DNA of 50,448 nt from NCBI GenBank assembly GCA_016213725.1, contig JACQZS010000162.1:1-50448 (forward strand), in the 5' to 3' direction. Below the pieces are notes generated by a model. That model did not search any database, was not told where the DNA came from, and saw nothing but the letters and a program-made list of their open reading frames with translations. This DNA is from Acidobacteriota bacterium (GTDB lineage Bacteria; Acidobacteriota; Terriglobia; Bryobacterales; Bryobacteraceae). This document shows, piece by piece, positions 8,397 to 16,976 of this stretch (position 1 is its first letter; each line of letters begins with the position of its first letter). The translations under genes were made by a program, and so were the position numbers.

Positions 8397-9536
8397 ATGG
8401 GTTACAACGATTCAGCGACGCAGGAAATCTGGCGGCAGTACCGCCACGAGTTTCCGGTGACAGACCGCCTGATTTATCTGAACCATGCCGCCGTTGCGCC
8501 TCTGTCGCGCCGCGCGGCCGAAGCCATCCAGTGGCTGGCGCAGGACGCGCTGGACTACGGGTCGCATCACTATCCCCAATGGATGGAGGCGGTTGACGGG
8601 TTGAAGGCGGCCGTGGCGAAGCTGATTCATGCTACGCCGGGCGAGGTGGCGACGGTAAAGAACACCTCTGAAGGCATTGCCACGGTGGCGCTGGGCCTGA
8701 AGTGGAAGGCCGGCGACAAGATTGTCGCATTTCGCGAGGAGTTCCCCGCCAACTTCTACATCTGGAAGAAGTTAGAGGAATGGCACGGCGTACGGGTGGA
8801 GTGGCTCTCGTGCTTCGACCCGCTGGAGAAGATCGAAGCCGCGGCGCGCGGCGCGCGCCTGCTGGCGATCAGCTTCGTGCAATACCTTTCCGGCTACCGC
8901 GCTGATCTCGAAGCGATTGGCGAGATCTGCCACCGGCACGGGGTTTTCTTCTTCGTGGATGCCATTCAGGGGCTGGGGGTGTTCCCGCTGGACGTGCGGA
9001 AGGCGCGGATCCACGCGCTGGCGGCGGACGGGCACAAGTGGCTGCTGGGGCCGGAGGGGTGCGGGATCATCTACATCCAGCAGGACCGGCAGGACGAAAT
9101 CGAGCCGGTGGAGTTCGGCTGGACCACGGTGGCGGGCTGGCAGGACTACAGCTCGCGCGACATGGCGGTGCGCCGCGACGCCGGGCGCTACGAGTGCGGC
9201 ACCCTCAACGCGGTGGGCTGCTTCGGCTTGCGGGCCTCGGTGGAGCTGCTTCTGGAGGCCGGCATTCCGCGCATCAGCGCGCACGTCCAACATTTGGCTG
9301 ACATCCTGGCCGAGGGTGCCAAGGAACTTGGCTACGAACTGCTGGCGGAGCGGACGCCGGGGACGGGGGCGGGCATCGTCAGCGTGCGCAAGCCCGGCGT
9401 GGACGCCCGGCTGCTCTGGTCCAAGCTGAAAGAGAACGGCGTCACATCGGCTCCGCGGCAGGGCTGGGTGCGCTTTTCGCCGCACTTCTACATTTCGCCC
9501 GACGATATCGCCAAGGTCCTGGACCTGCTGCGCTAA
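8397..9536 (+). CDS. Class V aminotransferase (cysteine desulfurase / isopenicillin-N-epimerase-like)
   Basis: A 379-residue PLP enzyme of fold type I, class V. The cofactor lysine is K214 in ADGHKWLLGPEGCG, and FFVDAIQGLGVFPLD supplies the Asp and the Q-x-x-G part of the cofactor pocket. The acceptor Cys loop typical of true cysteine desulfurases (such as IscS) is not evident near the C-terminus, so a selenocysteine-lyase-like, epimerase-like or kynureninase-like role is as likely. No signal peptide, so cytosolic. It stands alone between the divergent M48 gene and the efflux operon. Codons become G-ending here, in contrast to the left end of the window. Confidence 0.88.
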   Translation: MGYNDSATQEIWRQYRHEFPVTDRLIYLNHAAVAPLSRRAAEAIQWLAQDALDYGSHHYPQWMEAVDGLKAAVAKLIHATPGEVATVKNTSEGIATVALGLKWKAGDKIVAFREEFPANFYIWKKLEEWHGVRVEWLSCFDPLEKIEAAARGARLLAISFVQYLSGYRADLEAIGEICHRHGVFFFVDAIQGLGVFPLDVRKARIHALAADGHKWLLGPEGCGIIYIQQDRQDEIEPVEFGWTTVAGWQDYSSRDMAVRRDAGRYECGTLNAVGCFGLRASVELLLEAGIPRISAHVQHLADILAEGAKELGYELLAERTPGTGAGIVSVRKPGVDARLLWSKLKENGVTSAPRQGWVRFSPHFYISPDDIAKVLDLLR

Positions 9537-9569
9537 GGGCCAGCGCGGGCCAGGCCGGCCGCTCCGCTT

Positions 9570-9604
9570 GAATTGTGTTCACTCACAAAACAGTGTTCCA
9601 ATTC
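9570..9604. promoter_or_regulatory. Quasi-palindrome upstream of the RND efflux operon (possible operator)
   Basis: The arms GAATTG-N4-CACT and AGTG-N3-CAATTC surround an 8-base centre, giving a 35-base imperfect dyad. This is notable in a 65% GC neighbourhood because it is AT-rich. It lies 54 bases before the adaptor start. A TTCCAA (9596) and AATAAT (9620) pair spaced by 18 bases could be a promoter overlapping the dyad. TetR- or MarR-type repressors bind such sites at efflux operons, but no such regulator gene is next to it. Confidence 0.35.
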
Positions 9605-9657
9605 CGCAGGCGGCCGTGGAATAATGGGTGTTTAGGGTTCCTATATCTGGAGGACTC

Positions 9658-10860
9658 ATGCACCGAACTCAACTCGTGGCCGTGGTGGCGCTGCTGGCGG
9701 CAGGCTGCGGAAGCGGCAACAAATCCCAGACACCGGCCGAGAGCGCCATTTCGATCAGGGTGAGGCCGCCGGCGGTGCTGGACCGTGCGGCGGTGGTGCG
9801 CGTGGGTGGGACGGTGGAGCCGCTGGAATCGTCCGAGGTGGGATTCCAGGTGGCCGGGCGGATCAGGCGCGTCATGGTGGAAGAGGGCCAGAGCGTGCAG
9901 GCGGGGCAGGTGCTGGCCGAACTCGACCCAGCAGACTACCGGCATGGCGTGGACATGGCCGCGGGGGAGGCGGCGGCAGCGCGGGCGGTGGCGGACAAAG
10001 CGCAGGCGGGCGCCAGGAAGCAGGAGCTGGCGCAGGCGCAGGCGGCCTTCGACCAGGCGGAGGACGAATATCGCCGGATGAAGACGCTGTACGAGCGGAA
10101 GAGCCTGGCGCCGAACGATTTCAAGAAGATCGAGGCGCACTGGATGGTGGCGAAGCAGCGTCTGGACGAGGCGCAGGAAGGGGCGCGGCGGGAGGACATC
10201 GCGGCGGCGAAGGCCAAGTGGAGCCAGGCGGAGGCGAATCTGCAGCTGACTCAGAAGCGCCTGGCCGATACGGTGTTGCGGGCGCCAACGGCGGGCGTGG
10301 TGGCGCGGCGGCTGGCGGACTCCGGCGAAGTGATCGGGGCCGGGATGCCGGTGGTGGCGCTGATGAAGCTGAATCCGGTGCGCGTACGGGTGGGGATTCC
10401 GGAAGCCGAGGTGGCGCAGGTGCGGCAGGGCCTACCGGCGCGGGTACGGATACCGGCGATGGAGAACCGGGAGTTTGCGGGGCGGGTGGAACTGCTGGGC
10501 TTCGCGGCCGAGCCGCAGTCCCGGACCTTCGCCACGCGCATTCTGGTTCCGAATCCGCAGCTAGTGCTGCGGGCGGGCATGATTGCGGAGGCGGAGATCG
10601 AAGCGGGGGCGCGGATCCAGGCCCTGACGGTGCCGGGCGAGGCGATAGTGCGGGATGCGCAGGGCGCGACGCTGGTGTACGTCTACTTTCCGGCGAAGGG
10701 GCGGGTATTCGCGCGGCGGGTACAGACGGGGCGCGCGGCGGGGATGGAGATTGAGATCGACAGGGGGCTGACGGCGCAGGACCTGGTGGTGATCGCCGGG
10801 CAGAGCAAGCTGCGGGAAGGCGCGCCGGCGCAGGCGGAGAGAGTCCAGGGAGGCCGCTAG
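9658..10860 (+). CDS. RND efflux periplasmic adaptor lipoprotein (membrane fusion protein)
   Basis: A 400-residue adaptor that would bridge the inner-membrane RND pump and the outer-membrane channel. The N-terminus is a lipoprotein signal, VVALLAAGC, with C17 as the lipidated cysteine. Next come a lipoyl/barrel-sandwich half (VGGTVEPLESSEVGFQVAG, then RVMVEEGQSVQAGQVLAELD), an Ala/Gln/Glu-rich alpha-hairpin (about residues 95-180), the second lipoyl half (TVLRAPTAGVVARR) and beta-barrel and membrane-proximal domains. The start at 9658 is supported by TGGAGGACTC immediately before the ATG; an in-frame start at 9628 has no such support. It overlaps the pump start codon by one base, so translation is coupled. 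Confidence 0.93.
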   Translation: MHRTQLVAVVALLAAGCGSGNKSQTPAESAISIRVRPPAVLDRAAVVRVGGTVEPLESSEVGFQVAGRIRRVMVEEGQSVQAGQVLAELDPADYRHGVDMAAGEAAAARAVADKAQAGARKQELAQAQAAFDQAEDEYRRMKTLYERKSLAPNDFKKIEAHWMVAKQRLDEAQEGARREDIAAAKAKWSQAEANLQLTQKRLADTVLRAPTAGVVARRLADSGEVIGAGMPVVALMKLNPVRVRVGIPEAEVAQVRQGLPARVRIPAMENREFAGRVELLGFAAEPQSRTFATRILVPNPQLVLRAGMIAEAEIEAGARIQALTVPGEAIVRDAQGATLVYVYFPAKGRVFARRVQTGRAAGMEIEIDRGLTAQDLVVIAGQSKLREGAPAQAERVQGGR

Positions 10861-13800
10861 TGAACCCCGTCAAGGCTTCGCTCAAATACCCGCAGGTGAC
10901 GCTGCTGCTGACGGCGGCGGTCTTCATCGCCGGCCTGGTCTCGCTGGCGACGATGCCGCGGCGGGAGGATCCGAAGATCACCATCCGCACGGGGCTGGTG
11001 ATCGCCAGCTATCCGGGGGCGACGGCCGAGCAGGTGGAAAAGCAGGTGACGCGTAAGATCGAGGAGCGCCTGTTCCGATTCGAGGAGGTCCGCAAGGCGA
11101 AGACCTGGTCCACGTCGCGCAACAACGTCTGCGTGATCAACGTGGAGCTGGAGGACCACATCAAGCAGCCGGACCAGTTCTGGTCGAAGCTGCGCCACGC
11201 GATGATCGAGCTGAAGCTGACGCAGCTTCCGGAGCAGGTGCAGGGGCCGATTGTGCGGGACGACTTCGGCGACACGGTGGCGCTGCTGCTGGCCCTGCAC
11301 GGCGGGCACTACTCGTCGCAGGAGCTGAAGGAGTACGCGCAGCGGATTGAAGACGAGCTGCGCGGGTCGCGCGCGGTGGCCAAGCTGGCCCGCATCGGGG
11401 AACTGAAGGAAGAGATCCGGATCAGCTCCTCGATGGACCGGGTTTCGCAGTACGGCCTCTCGCCGATGAAGGTGATTCAGGCGCTGAAGGGCCGGAACGT
11501 GATCCAGTACGGCGGGGAGCTGAAGACGGCCGGCGGCGAGGTGCCGCTGAAGACGTCCGGGCTGTTCCTGGCGGAGGAAGAGATCCGGCGGCTGATGATC
11601 GACATGTCGGCGACGGGGCAGCCGGTGTACCTGGGCGACCTGGCGAAGGTGGAGCGCATCGACGGGGAGGCGCGCACGCTGTGCCGGTACAACGGCGAGC
11701 GGGCGGTGCTGGTGTCGGTGGAGATGCTGGAGGGCAACAACATCGTCGATTTCGGGAAGGACCTGCGCGGCCGCATCGACTCCGTGCGGGCGGCGCTGCC
11801 GCCGGACCTGAACGTGGACGTGATAGCGGACCAGCCGGCGGTGGTGGAAGAGCGCATCAGCCACTTCATCCGGGAGTTCGGCATCGCCATCGCGGCGGTG
11901 ATTCTGGTGACCGTGATCCTGCTGCCGTTCCGGGTGGCGCTGATAGCCAGCCTGGCGATACCGGTGACGGTTTCGGCGACGTTCGCGATGCTGCACATGT
12001 TCGGGGTGGAGCTGCACCAGGTGTCGATTGCGGCCCTCATCGTGGTGCTGGGGATGGTGGTGGACGACGCGATTGTGATCGCCGACAACTACGTGGAGCT
12101 GCTGGACCGCGGCGTGCCCAGGGCGGAGGCGGCGTGGCGCTGCGCGACGGAATTGACGGTGCCGGTGCTGACGGCGACGGCCACCATCATTGCGGCGTTC
12201 CTGCCGATGCTGATGATCAGCGGGGCGGTGGGCGAGTTCATCCGGGCGCTGCCGATCGCGGTGGCCGTCTCGCTGAGCTGCTCGTTCATCGTGGCGATGC
12301 TGCTGACGCCCTGGCTGTGCCGGTATTTCATTCGCCAGGGCCTGCACAACCACGAGGAAGAGCGGCCGGCGCAGAAATTCAGCGTACTGGACCTGATGCA
12401 GCGTTCCTATGGAGTAGTCATCCGGCTGGCGATGAAGCAGAAGACGCTGACGCTGGCGGCCGGCGCGCTGGCCTTCTGCCTGGGCCTGGCGCTGCTGGTG
12501 AAGCTGGTGCCGCAGCGGTTTTTCCCGACCGCGGAGCGCGCGCAGTTCGTGATCCACATGTGGCTGCCGGAAGGCGCGCGGCTGATGGCGACCGACGCCG
12601 CGGTGCGCCGCGTGGAGGCCCACCTGAAGGCCGAGCCGCTGGTGAGCAGCTATGCGAGCTTTGTGGGCGAATCCGCGCCGCGGTTCTACTACAACGTGGA
12701 TCCGGAGTTTCCGGCGGTGAACTATGCGCAGGTGCTGGTGAACTCGAAGAACGCGGAGGAGACGCCGCGGCTGGTGGGCCGGCTGCGAACGGAGCTGGAG
12801 CGGATTGCGCCGGAGGCGCGGGTGCTAGTGCGGGAGCTGGAGCAGGGCACGGTGATGAAGGCGCCGGTGGAGGTGCGCATCGTGTCAGCGCACGACGGGC
12901 CGGACGACATTGTGAGCCTGCGCACGCTGGGCGCGAAGGTGGAGTCGATTCTGCAGCAGACTCCCGGGGCGCAGTACGTGTTCCAGGATTTCCACGAAGA
13001 CGCGCTGGACTTGAGCGTGCAGGTGGACGAAGAGGTGGCCAACCGGCTGGGGCTGAGCAACTGGAGCATCGCGCTGCAGCTGGGAGGCGGATTCAGCGGA
13101 TTGCCGGTGACGACGTTCTGGGAGGGGGACCGGGACGTACCGGTGACCTTGCGGCTGGACGAAGAGCACCGGCGGACGTATGAAGACGTCGCCGACGCAT
13201 ACGTGGTGAGTTCGCTCACCGGCGCGCGGGTTCCGCTGCGGAGCGTGGCGCGCACGGCGCCGCAATGGCGTCCGGCGCGCATCCTGCACCGCAACGGCGT
13301 ACGCACGCTGACGGTGCTGGCGATCTCGGACGAGGCGCACCTGCCGTCGCAGGTGCTGAACCGCGCGAAGAGCGAGATCGTCCGGCTGCAGTTGCCCGCC
13401 GGCTACCGGATTGAGTACGGCGGAGAGATTGAAGGGCAGCAGGAGACCTTCGGGGAGATGAACGTGGTGATGGCGCTCAGCGTGGCGTCGATCTTCCTGA
13501 TCCTGCTGCTGCAATTCCGTTCACCCGTCCAAACACTAGTCATCATGATGTCCATACCGCTAGCCATTCCCGGAGCCGTGCTCGGACTGCTGGTCACGGG
13601 CAACCCGTTCAGTTTTACCGCCTTCATGGGGGTGATCAGCCTCTCAGGAGTTGTGGTCCGCAACGCGATCATCCTGGTGGAGTACATCAACGAGCGGCGG
13701 GCGGCGGGGGTGGAGCTGGAGGCGGCGGCGCTGGAAGCGGGCGAGCGGCGCCTGCGTCCGATCTTTCTGACGACGGCGGCGGCGGCGGTGGGCGTGGTTC

Positions 13801-15260
13801 CGATGATCGCCAGCGGATCCAGCCTGTGGTCGCCGCTGGCGAGCGTAATTGCGGTGGGGCTGATCTGTTCGATGTTCTTCACGCTGATAGTGGTGCCGGT
13901 GCTGTACGTGGTGAGCACGCGGCGCAGCGGGGGGCTGAGTCCGGCGGTGGGTGCGCTGCTGCTGCTGCTGGCGCTGCCGGGCGCGAGCCTGCGGGCCGAA
14001 CCGCGGCGGCTCACGCTGGAGGAGGCAGTGCAACTGGCGCGCCAGCAGAACTCCCACGTGAAGCTGGCCCGGCTGAAGGTGCGGGAAAACGAGGCGCGCC
14101 GGGACGCCATGAAAGCCAACGCGCTGCCGCGGGCGTACAACGACTCCAGCGTGCTGTTCAACAGCGGGCTGCAGAACATCTACATCCCGAAGGGCTACCT
14201 GGGGACGCTGCCGCAACTGGGGCCGCTGCCCGCCGAAGACCTGAAGCTGATCCAGGGCGACAGCACGTTCGGGCTGCTGATGACGACGGTTGCGCAGCCG
14301 GTGACGCAACTGGTGAAGATCCGCGCGGGGACGCGGGCGGCGGAGCAGGACGTGAACATCTCGGTGGCCGAGAGCCGGCGGGCCGAGAACGAGATTGTGC
14401 TGAAGGTGCGGGAGGCGTTCCTGAGCGCGCTGGTGCTGGACATGCGCATCGCGGCGGCGCGGCTGCGCGCCGGCGCGGCGGAAGAGGCGGCGCGGGAGGC
14501 GAGCGACGCGGTGGAGAGCGGCTCCGCGCTGCGGGTGAAGGCGCTGGAAGGGGAGGCGCGGCTGCTGGAGCAGAAGAACGCGATCCTGTCGGCGACCATC
14601 CAGCTGGCGGACCTGCGGGCGGATCTGCTGGATCTGATCGGGCTGGCGCCGGAGACGGAGGTGGAGTTTGTGACGCCGGAGGGGCCGCTGCCGGCGGCGG
14701 GGCCGCTGGCGGAGCTGGAGCAGGAGGCGCAGGCTTCGAGCCCGGAGATCCGGGCGGCGGCGGCGGCGGTGGAGAAGGCCCGCCGCGGCCTGGCGGCGGC
14801 CCGAGCCGAGTACATTCCCGACGTCGGGCTATTCGGCATGCACACGTTCCAGAGCGGCGTGCCGTTTCTGCCGACGAACCACTTCGTGGTGGGCGCACGG
14901 ATGACGTTCGACCTCTTTGAATTCGGCAAGCGGAAGGCGCAGGTGTCGGAGCGCCAGGCGCAGGTGGAGCAGGCCGAAGAGAACCTGCGGCGGCTCAAGG
15001 CAAGGGTGCGGATCGAGGTAGACAAGGCGCGCCGCAAGGTGGAGCGCCTGGAGGACCTGGTGCTGGTGGCGAACCGCGCCGCCGAGGTGCGCCGGGAAGC
15101 CCGCCGGATTGCGGCGGACCATGCGGAGGTGGGGACATCGACGGGGCTGTCGCTGAAACAGGCGGAGGCCGCGGTGGCGGAGGCCGAAGCGGGCCTGCTG
15201 GAGGCCCAGATCGGGCTGCGGCTGGCGCATGCGGAGCTGGAGCGGACGTTGGGGCGCTGA
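10860..15260 (+). CDS. RND inner-membrane efflux pump fused to a TolC-family outer-membrane protein
   Basis: A single 1466-residue frame. Residues 1 to about 1020 are a complete HAE1/AcrB-type RND transporter: TM1 near 13-30, two periplasmic loops, TM2-TM6 near 338-500 with the proton-relay pair D402-D403 in GMVVDDAIVIAD, TM7 near 535, and TM8-TM12 near 870-1018 ending VVPVLYVVSTRR. Without a stop it continues into a hydrophobic segment (AVGALLLLLALPGASLRAEP, about 1030-1048) that looks like a TolC signal peptide. It then runs through about 420 residues of TolC-family sequence: two coiled-coil repeats, RLTLEEAVQLARQQN at the front and long Ala/Glu/Arg helices. The pump starts with GTG overlapping the adaptor stop. 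The single chain may be cleaved after the internal signal-like segment, or translation may reinitiate at an internal GTG; a natural fusion is also possible. Residues about 880-930 use codons unlike the rest. Confidence 0.9.
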   Translation: MNPVKASLKYPQVTLLLTAAVFIAGLVSLATMPRREDPKITIRTGLVIASYPGATAEQVEKQVTRKIEERLFRFEEVRKAKTWSTSRNNVCVINVELEDHIKQPDQFWSKLRHAMIELKLTQLPEQVQGPIVRDDFGDTVALLLALHGGHYSSQELKEYAQRIEDELRGSRAVAKLARIGELKEEIRISSSMDRVSQYGLSPMKVIQALKGRNVIQYGGELKTAGGEVPLKTSGLFLAEEEIRRLMIDMSATGQPVYLGDLAKVERIDGEARTLCRYNGERAVLVSVEMLEGNNIVDFGKDLRGRIDSVRAALPPDLNVDVIADQPAVVEERISHFIREFGIAIAAVILVTVILLPFRVALIASLAIPVTVSATFAMLHMFGVELHQVSIAALIVVLGMVVDDAIVIADNYVELLDRGVPRAEAAWRCATELTVPVLTATATIIAAFLPMLMISGAVGEFIRALPIAVAVSLSCSFIVAMLLTPWLCRYFIRQGLHNHEEERPAQKFSVLDLMQRSYGVVIRLAMKQKTLTLAAGALAFCLGLALLVKLVPQRFFPTAERAQFVIHMWLPEGARLMATDAAVRRVEAHLKAEPLVSSYASFVGESAPRFYYNVDPEFPAVNYAQVLVNSKNAEETPRLVGRLRTELERIAPEARVLVRELEQGTVMKAPVEVRIVSAHDGPDDIVSLRTLGAKVESILQQTPGAQYVFQDFHEDALDLSVQVDEEVANRLGLSNWSIALQLGGGFSGLPVTTFWEGDRDVPVTLRLDEEHRRTYEDVADAYVVSSLTGARVPLRSVARTAPQWRPARILHRNGVRTLTVLAISDEAHLPSQVLNRAKSEIVRLQLPAGYRIEYGGEIEGQQETFGEMNVVMALSVASIFLILLLQFRSPVQTLVIMMSIPLAIPGAVLGLLVTGNPFSFTAFMGVISLSGVVVRNAIILVEYINERRAAGVELEAAALEAGERRLRPIFLTTAAAAVGVVPMIASGSSLWSPLASVIAVGLICSMFFTLIVVPVLYVVSTRRSGGLSPAVGALLLLLALPGASLRAEPRRLTLEEAVQLARQQNSHVKLARLKVRENEARRDAMKANALPRAYNDSSVLFNSGLQNIYIPKGYLGTLPQLGPLPAEDLKLIQGDSTFGLLMTTVAQPVTQLVKIRAGTRAAEQDVNISVAESRRAENEIVLKVREAFLSALVLDMRIAAARLRAGAAEEAAREASDAVESGSALRVKALEGEARLLEQKNAILSATIQLADLRADLLDLIGLAPETEVEFVTPEGPLPAAGPLAELEQEAQASSPEIRAAAAAVEKARRGLAAARAEYIPDVGLFGMHTFQSGVPFLPTNHFVVGARMTFDLFEFGKRKAQVSERQAQVEQAEENLRRLKARVRIEVDKARRKVERLEDLVLVANRAAEVRREARRIAADHAEVGTSTGLSLKQAEAAVAEAEAGLLEAQIGLRLAHAELERTLGR

Positions 15261-15336
15261 TGGCGGGGATTGATCCTTGAATCGGAGTTGAAAATCTGAA
15301 ATAGTGGCTGCGCGGTTTGCCGCCCAAGGAGTCACT

Positions 15337-16830
15337 ATGCCCTGCTGCATGCACGGACTGACGCGCCGCCAGGCGCTGCTTCGTTCCGCCGGATTGCCCA
15401 TGCTGTCGGCGCTGCCGGCGGCGGCGGCGGGCGCGAGGGCGCCGGGAGAGCGGCGGACGCTGCGGGTGCAGCCGGTGCTGGTGTATCAGATCTTCCAGAG
15501 GCGGCCGCAGACGAGCTGGCGGCCCTGGGGCGGGCTGTTCACCGAGAAAGAAGTGGGGGAGGAAAGGAACCGGATCGGCAACGAACTGGCCGCCGTGGCG
15601 AAGCAGGCGGGCTATCCGGTGGAGGTGCTGCCGCTGCGCGAGGTGCGGACGGTGGAGGAGGGCAAGGCGGTGGCGGAGGGCAGCTACGACGCGCTGGTGA
15701 TGTATCCGGCGTCAGGATCAGTGCGGCTGCTGGAGAGCGTGGCGCGGGCGGACCGGCCGACGCTGGTGTTCCTGAGGCACAGGTCGGGGCCGCTGTATGA
15801 GTGGTATGAGATTATCCACCCGCGGTTCCTGCGGAAGACGGTGGACGAGTGGGGCCAGCCGGGCGTGGATGAGAATGACGTGGTGGTGGACGATCTGGGC
15901 GACGTGGCGTGGCGGCTGCGCGCATTGGGCGGGCTGCACAACACGCGCGGGCACCGGATTGTGTGCCTGGGCGGGGCGAGCGGATGGGGGGCGGGCGGGA
16001 AGAAGGCGCCGCAGTATGCGCGCGAGGTGTTCGGGCTGGAACTGGTGGAGGTGTCCTACGAGGATTTGGGGAACAGGCTGAAGGCGGCGCGCGCCGACGA
16101 TGGGGTGATGAAGACTTCGCGCCTGCAGGCGGGGGATTATCTGGCGTCGAAGGATGTGCGGCTGGAGACGAGCCGGGAGTATGTGGACAACGCCTTCGTG
16201 CTGACGAAGGTGTTGCGGGACATGCTGAACGAGGCCGGCGCGACGGCATTCACGATCAATCAGTGCATGTCCACGGTGATGCCGATCGGGCAGACGACGG
16301 CCTGCCTGCCGTTGAGCCTGTTGAACGATCAGGGCTACCTGGCGTTCTGCGAATCGGACTTCGTGGTGATTCCTTCGGGCATCCTGCTGAACTCGATTGC
16401 GAACGTGCCGGTGTTTCTGAACGATCCGACGACGCCGCACCACGGGCTGGTGACGCTGGCGCACTGCACGGCGCCGCGCAAGATGGACGGCCGGAATGCG
16501 GAGCCGGTGCGCATGGTGACGCACTTTGAGAGCGACTACGGGGCATCTCCGAAGGTGGAGATGGCGGCGGGGCGGAAGGTGACGAACATCGTGCCCGACT
16601 TCAATTTCAAGAAGTGGGTAGGGTTTGAGGGCGAGATTACGGGCGCGCCGTTCCTGCCGATCTGCCGGTCGCAGATCGACGTGGGGATTCACGGCAGCAC
16701 GGATCTGCTGGCGCGGGAGATGCGCGGCTTCCACTGGATGACGTGCTATGGGGACTATCTGAAAGAGACGGGGTACGCGCTGAAGAAGGCGGGGGTGGAG
16801 TGGTTGAACATTTCCGCCGCGAGGGCGTGA
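15337..16830 (+). CDS. Secreted L-fucose/L-arabinose-isomerase-like protein
   Basis: A 497-residue protein with a twin-arginine-type N-terminus (LTRRQALLRSAGLPMLSALPAAAAG). The C-terminal half resembles the L-fucose-isomerase-like fold: CESDFVVIPSGILLNSIANVPVFLNDP, LVTLAHCTAPRKM and THFESDYGASPKV parallel the conserved CEGD, LAHC and HFESG blocks, which include metal-binding Glu and His residues. Fucose isomerases are cytosolic, so an exported relative is unusual; it may act on other substrates or bind sugars only. The ATG at 15337 has AAGGAG six bases upstream; the frame is open from 15304. It follows the efflux operon after 76 bases without an obvious terminator. Fold assignment is moderate, reaction unknown. 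Confidence 0.55.
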   Translation: MPCCMHGLTRRQALLRSAGLPMLSALPAAAAGARAPGERRTLRVQPVLVYQIFQRRPQTSWRPWGGLFTEKEVGEERNRIGNELAAVAKQAGYPVEVLPLREVRTVEEGKAVAEGSYDALVMYPASGSVRLLESVARADRPTLVFLRHRSGPLYEWYEIIHPRFLRKTVDEWGQPGVDENDVVVDDLGDVAWRLRALGGLHNTRGHRIVCLGGASGWGAGGKKAPQYAREVFGLELVEVSYEDLGNRLKAARADDGVMKTSRLQAGDYLASKDVRLETSREYVDNAFVLTKVLRDMLNEAGATAFTINQCMSTVMPIGQTTACLPLSLLNDQGYLAFCESDFVVIPSGILLNSIANVPVFLNDPTTPHHGLVTLAHCTAPRKMDGRNAEPVRMVTHFESDYGASPKVEMAAGRKVTNIVPDFNFKKWVGFEGEITGAPFLPICRSQIDVGIHGSTDLLAREMRGFHWMTCYGDYLKETGYALKKAGVEWLNISAARA

Positions 16831-16851
16831 GGAGGAGGCAAACCAAAGGCG

Positions 16852-16936
16852 TGGTGCGGACGGGGAGACTTGAACTCCCATGGGTTTCCCCGCTGGAACC
16901 TAAATCCAGTGCGTCTGCCAGTTCCGCCACGTCCGC
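16852..16936 (-). tRNA. tRNA-Leu (anticodon UAG)
   Basis: Read on the minus strand, GCGGACG pairs with CGTCCGC to form the acceptor stem, followed by A73 and an encoded CCA (16854-16852). The anticodon stem CTGGA/TCCAG encloses the loop TTTAGGT, giving anticodon UAG, which reads CUA and nearby CUN codons. The T arm is GGGAG-TTCAAGT-CTCCC. A long variable arm (CGGGGAAACCCAT with a GGG/CCC stem) is the class II hallmark of leucine tRNAs. It sits 22 bases from the end of the convergent fucose-isomerase-like gene. Confidence 0.95.
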
Positions 16937-16976
16937 GTAGCGACACTCTCAAAATAGCAGTTTGGGCGCGGGGGCC

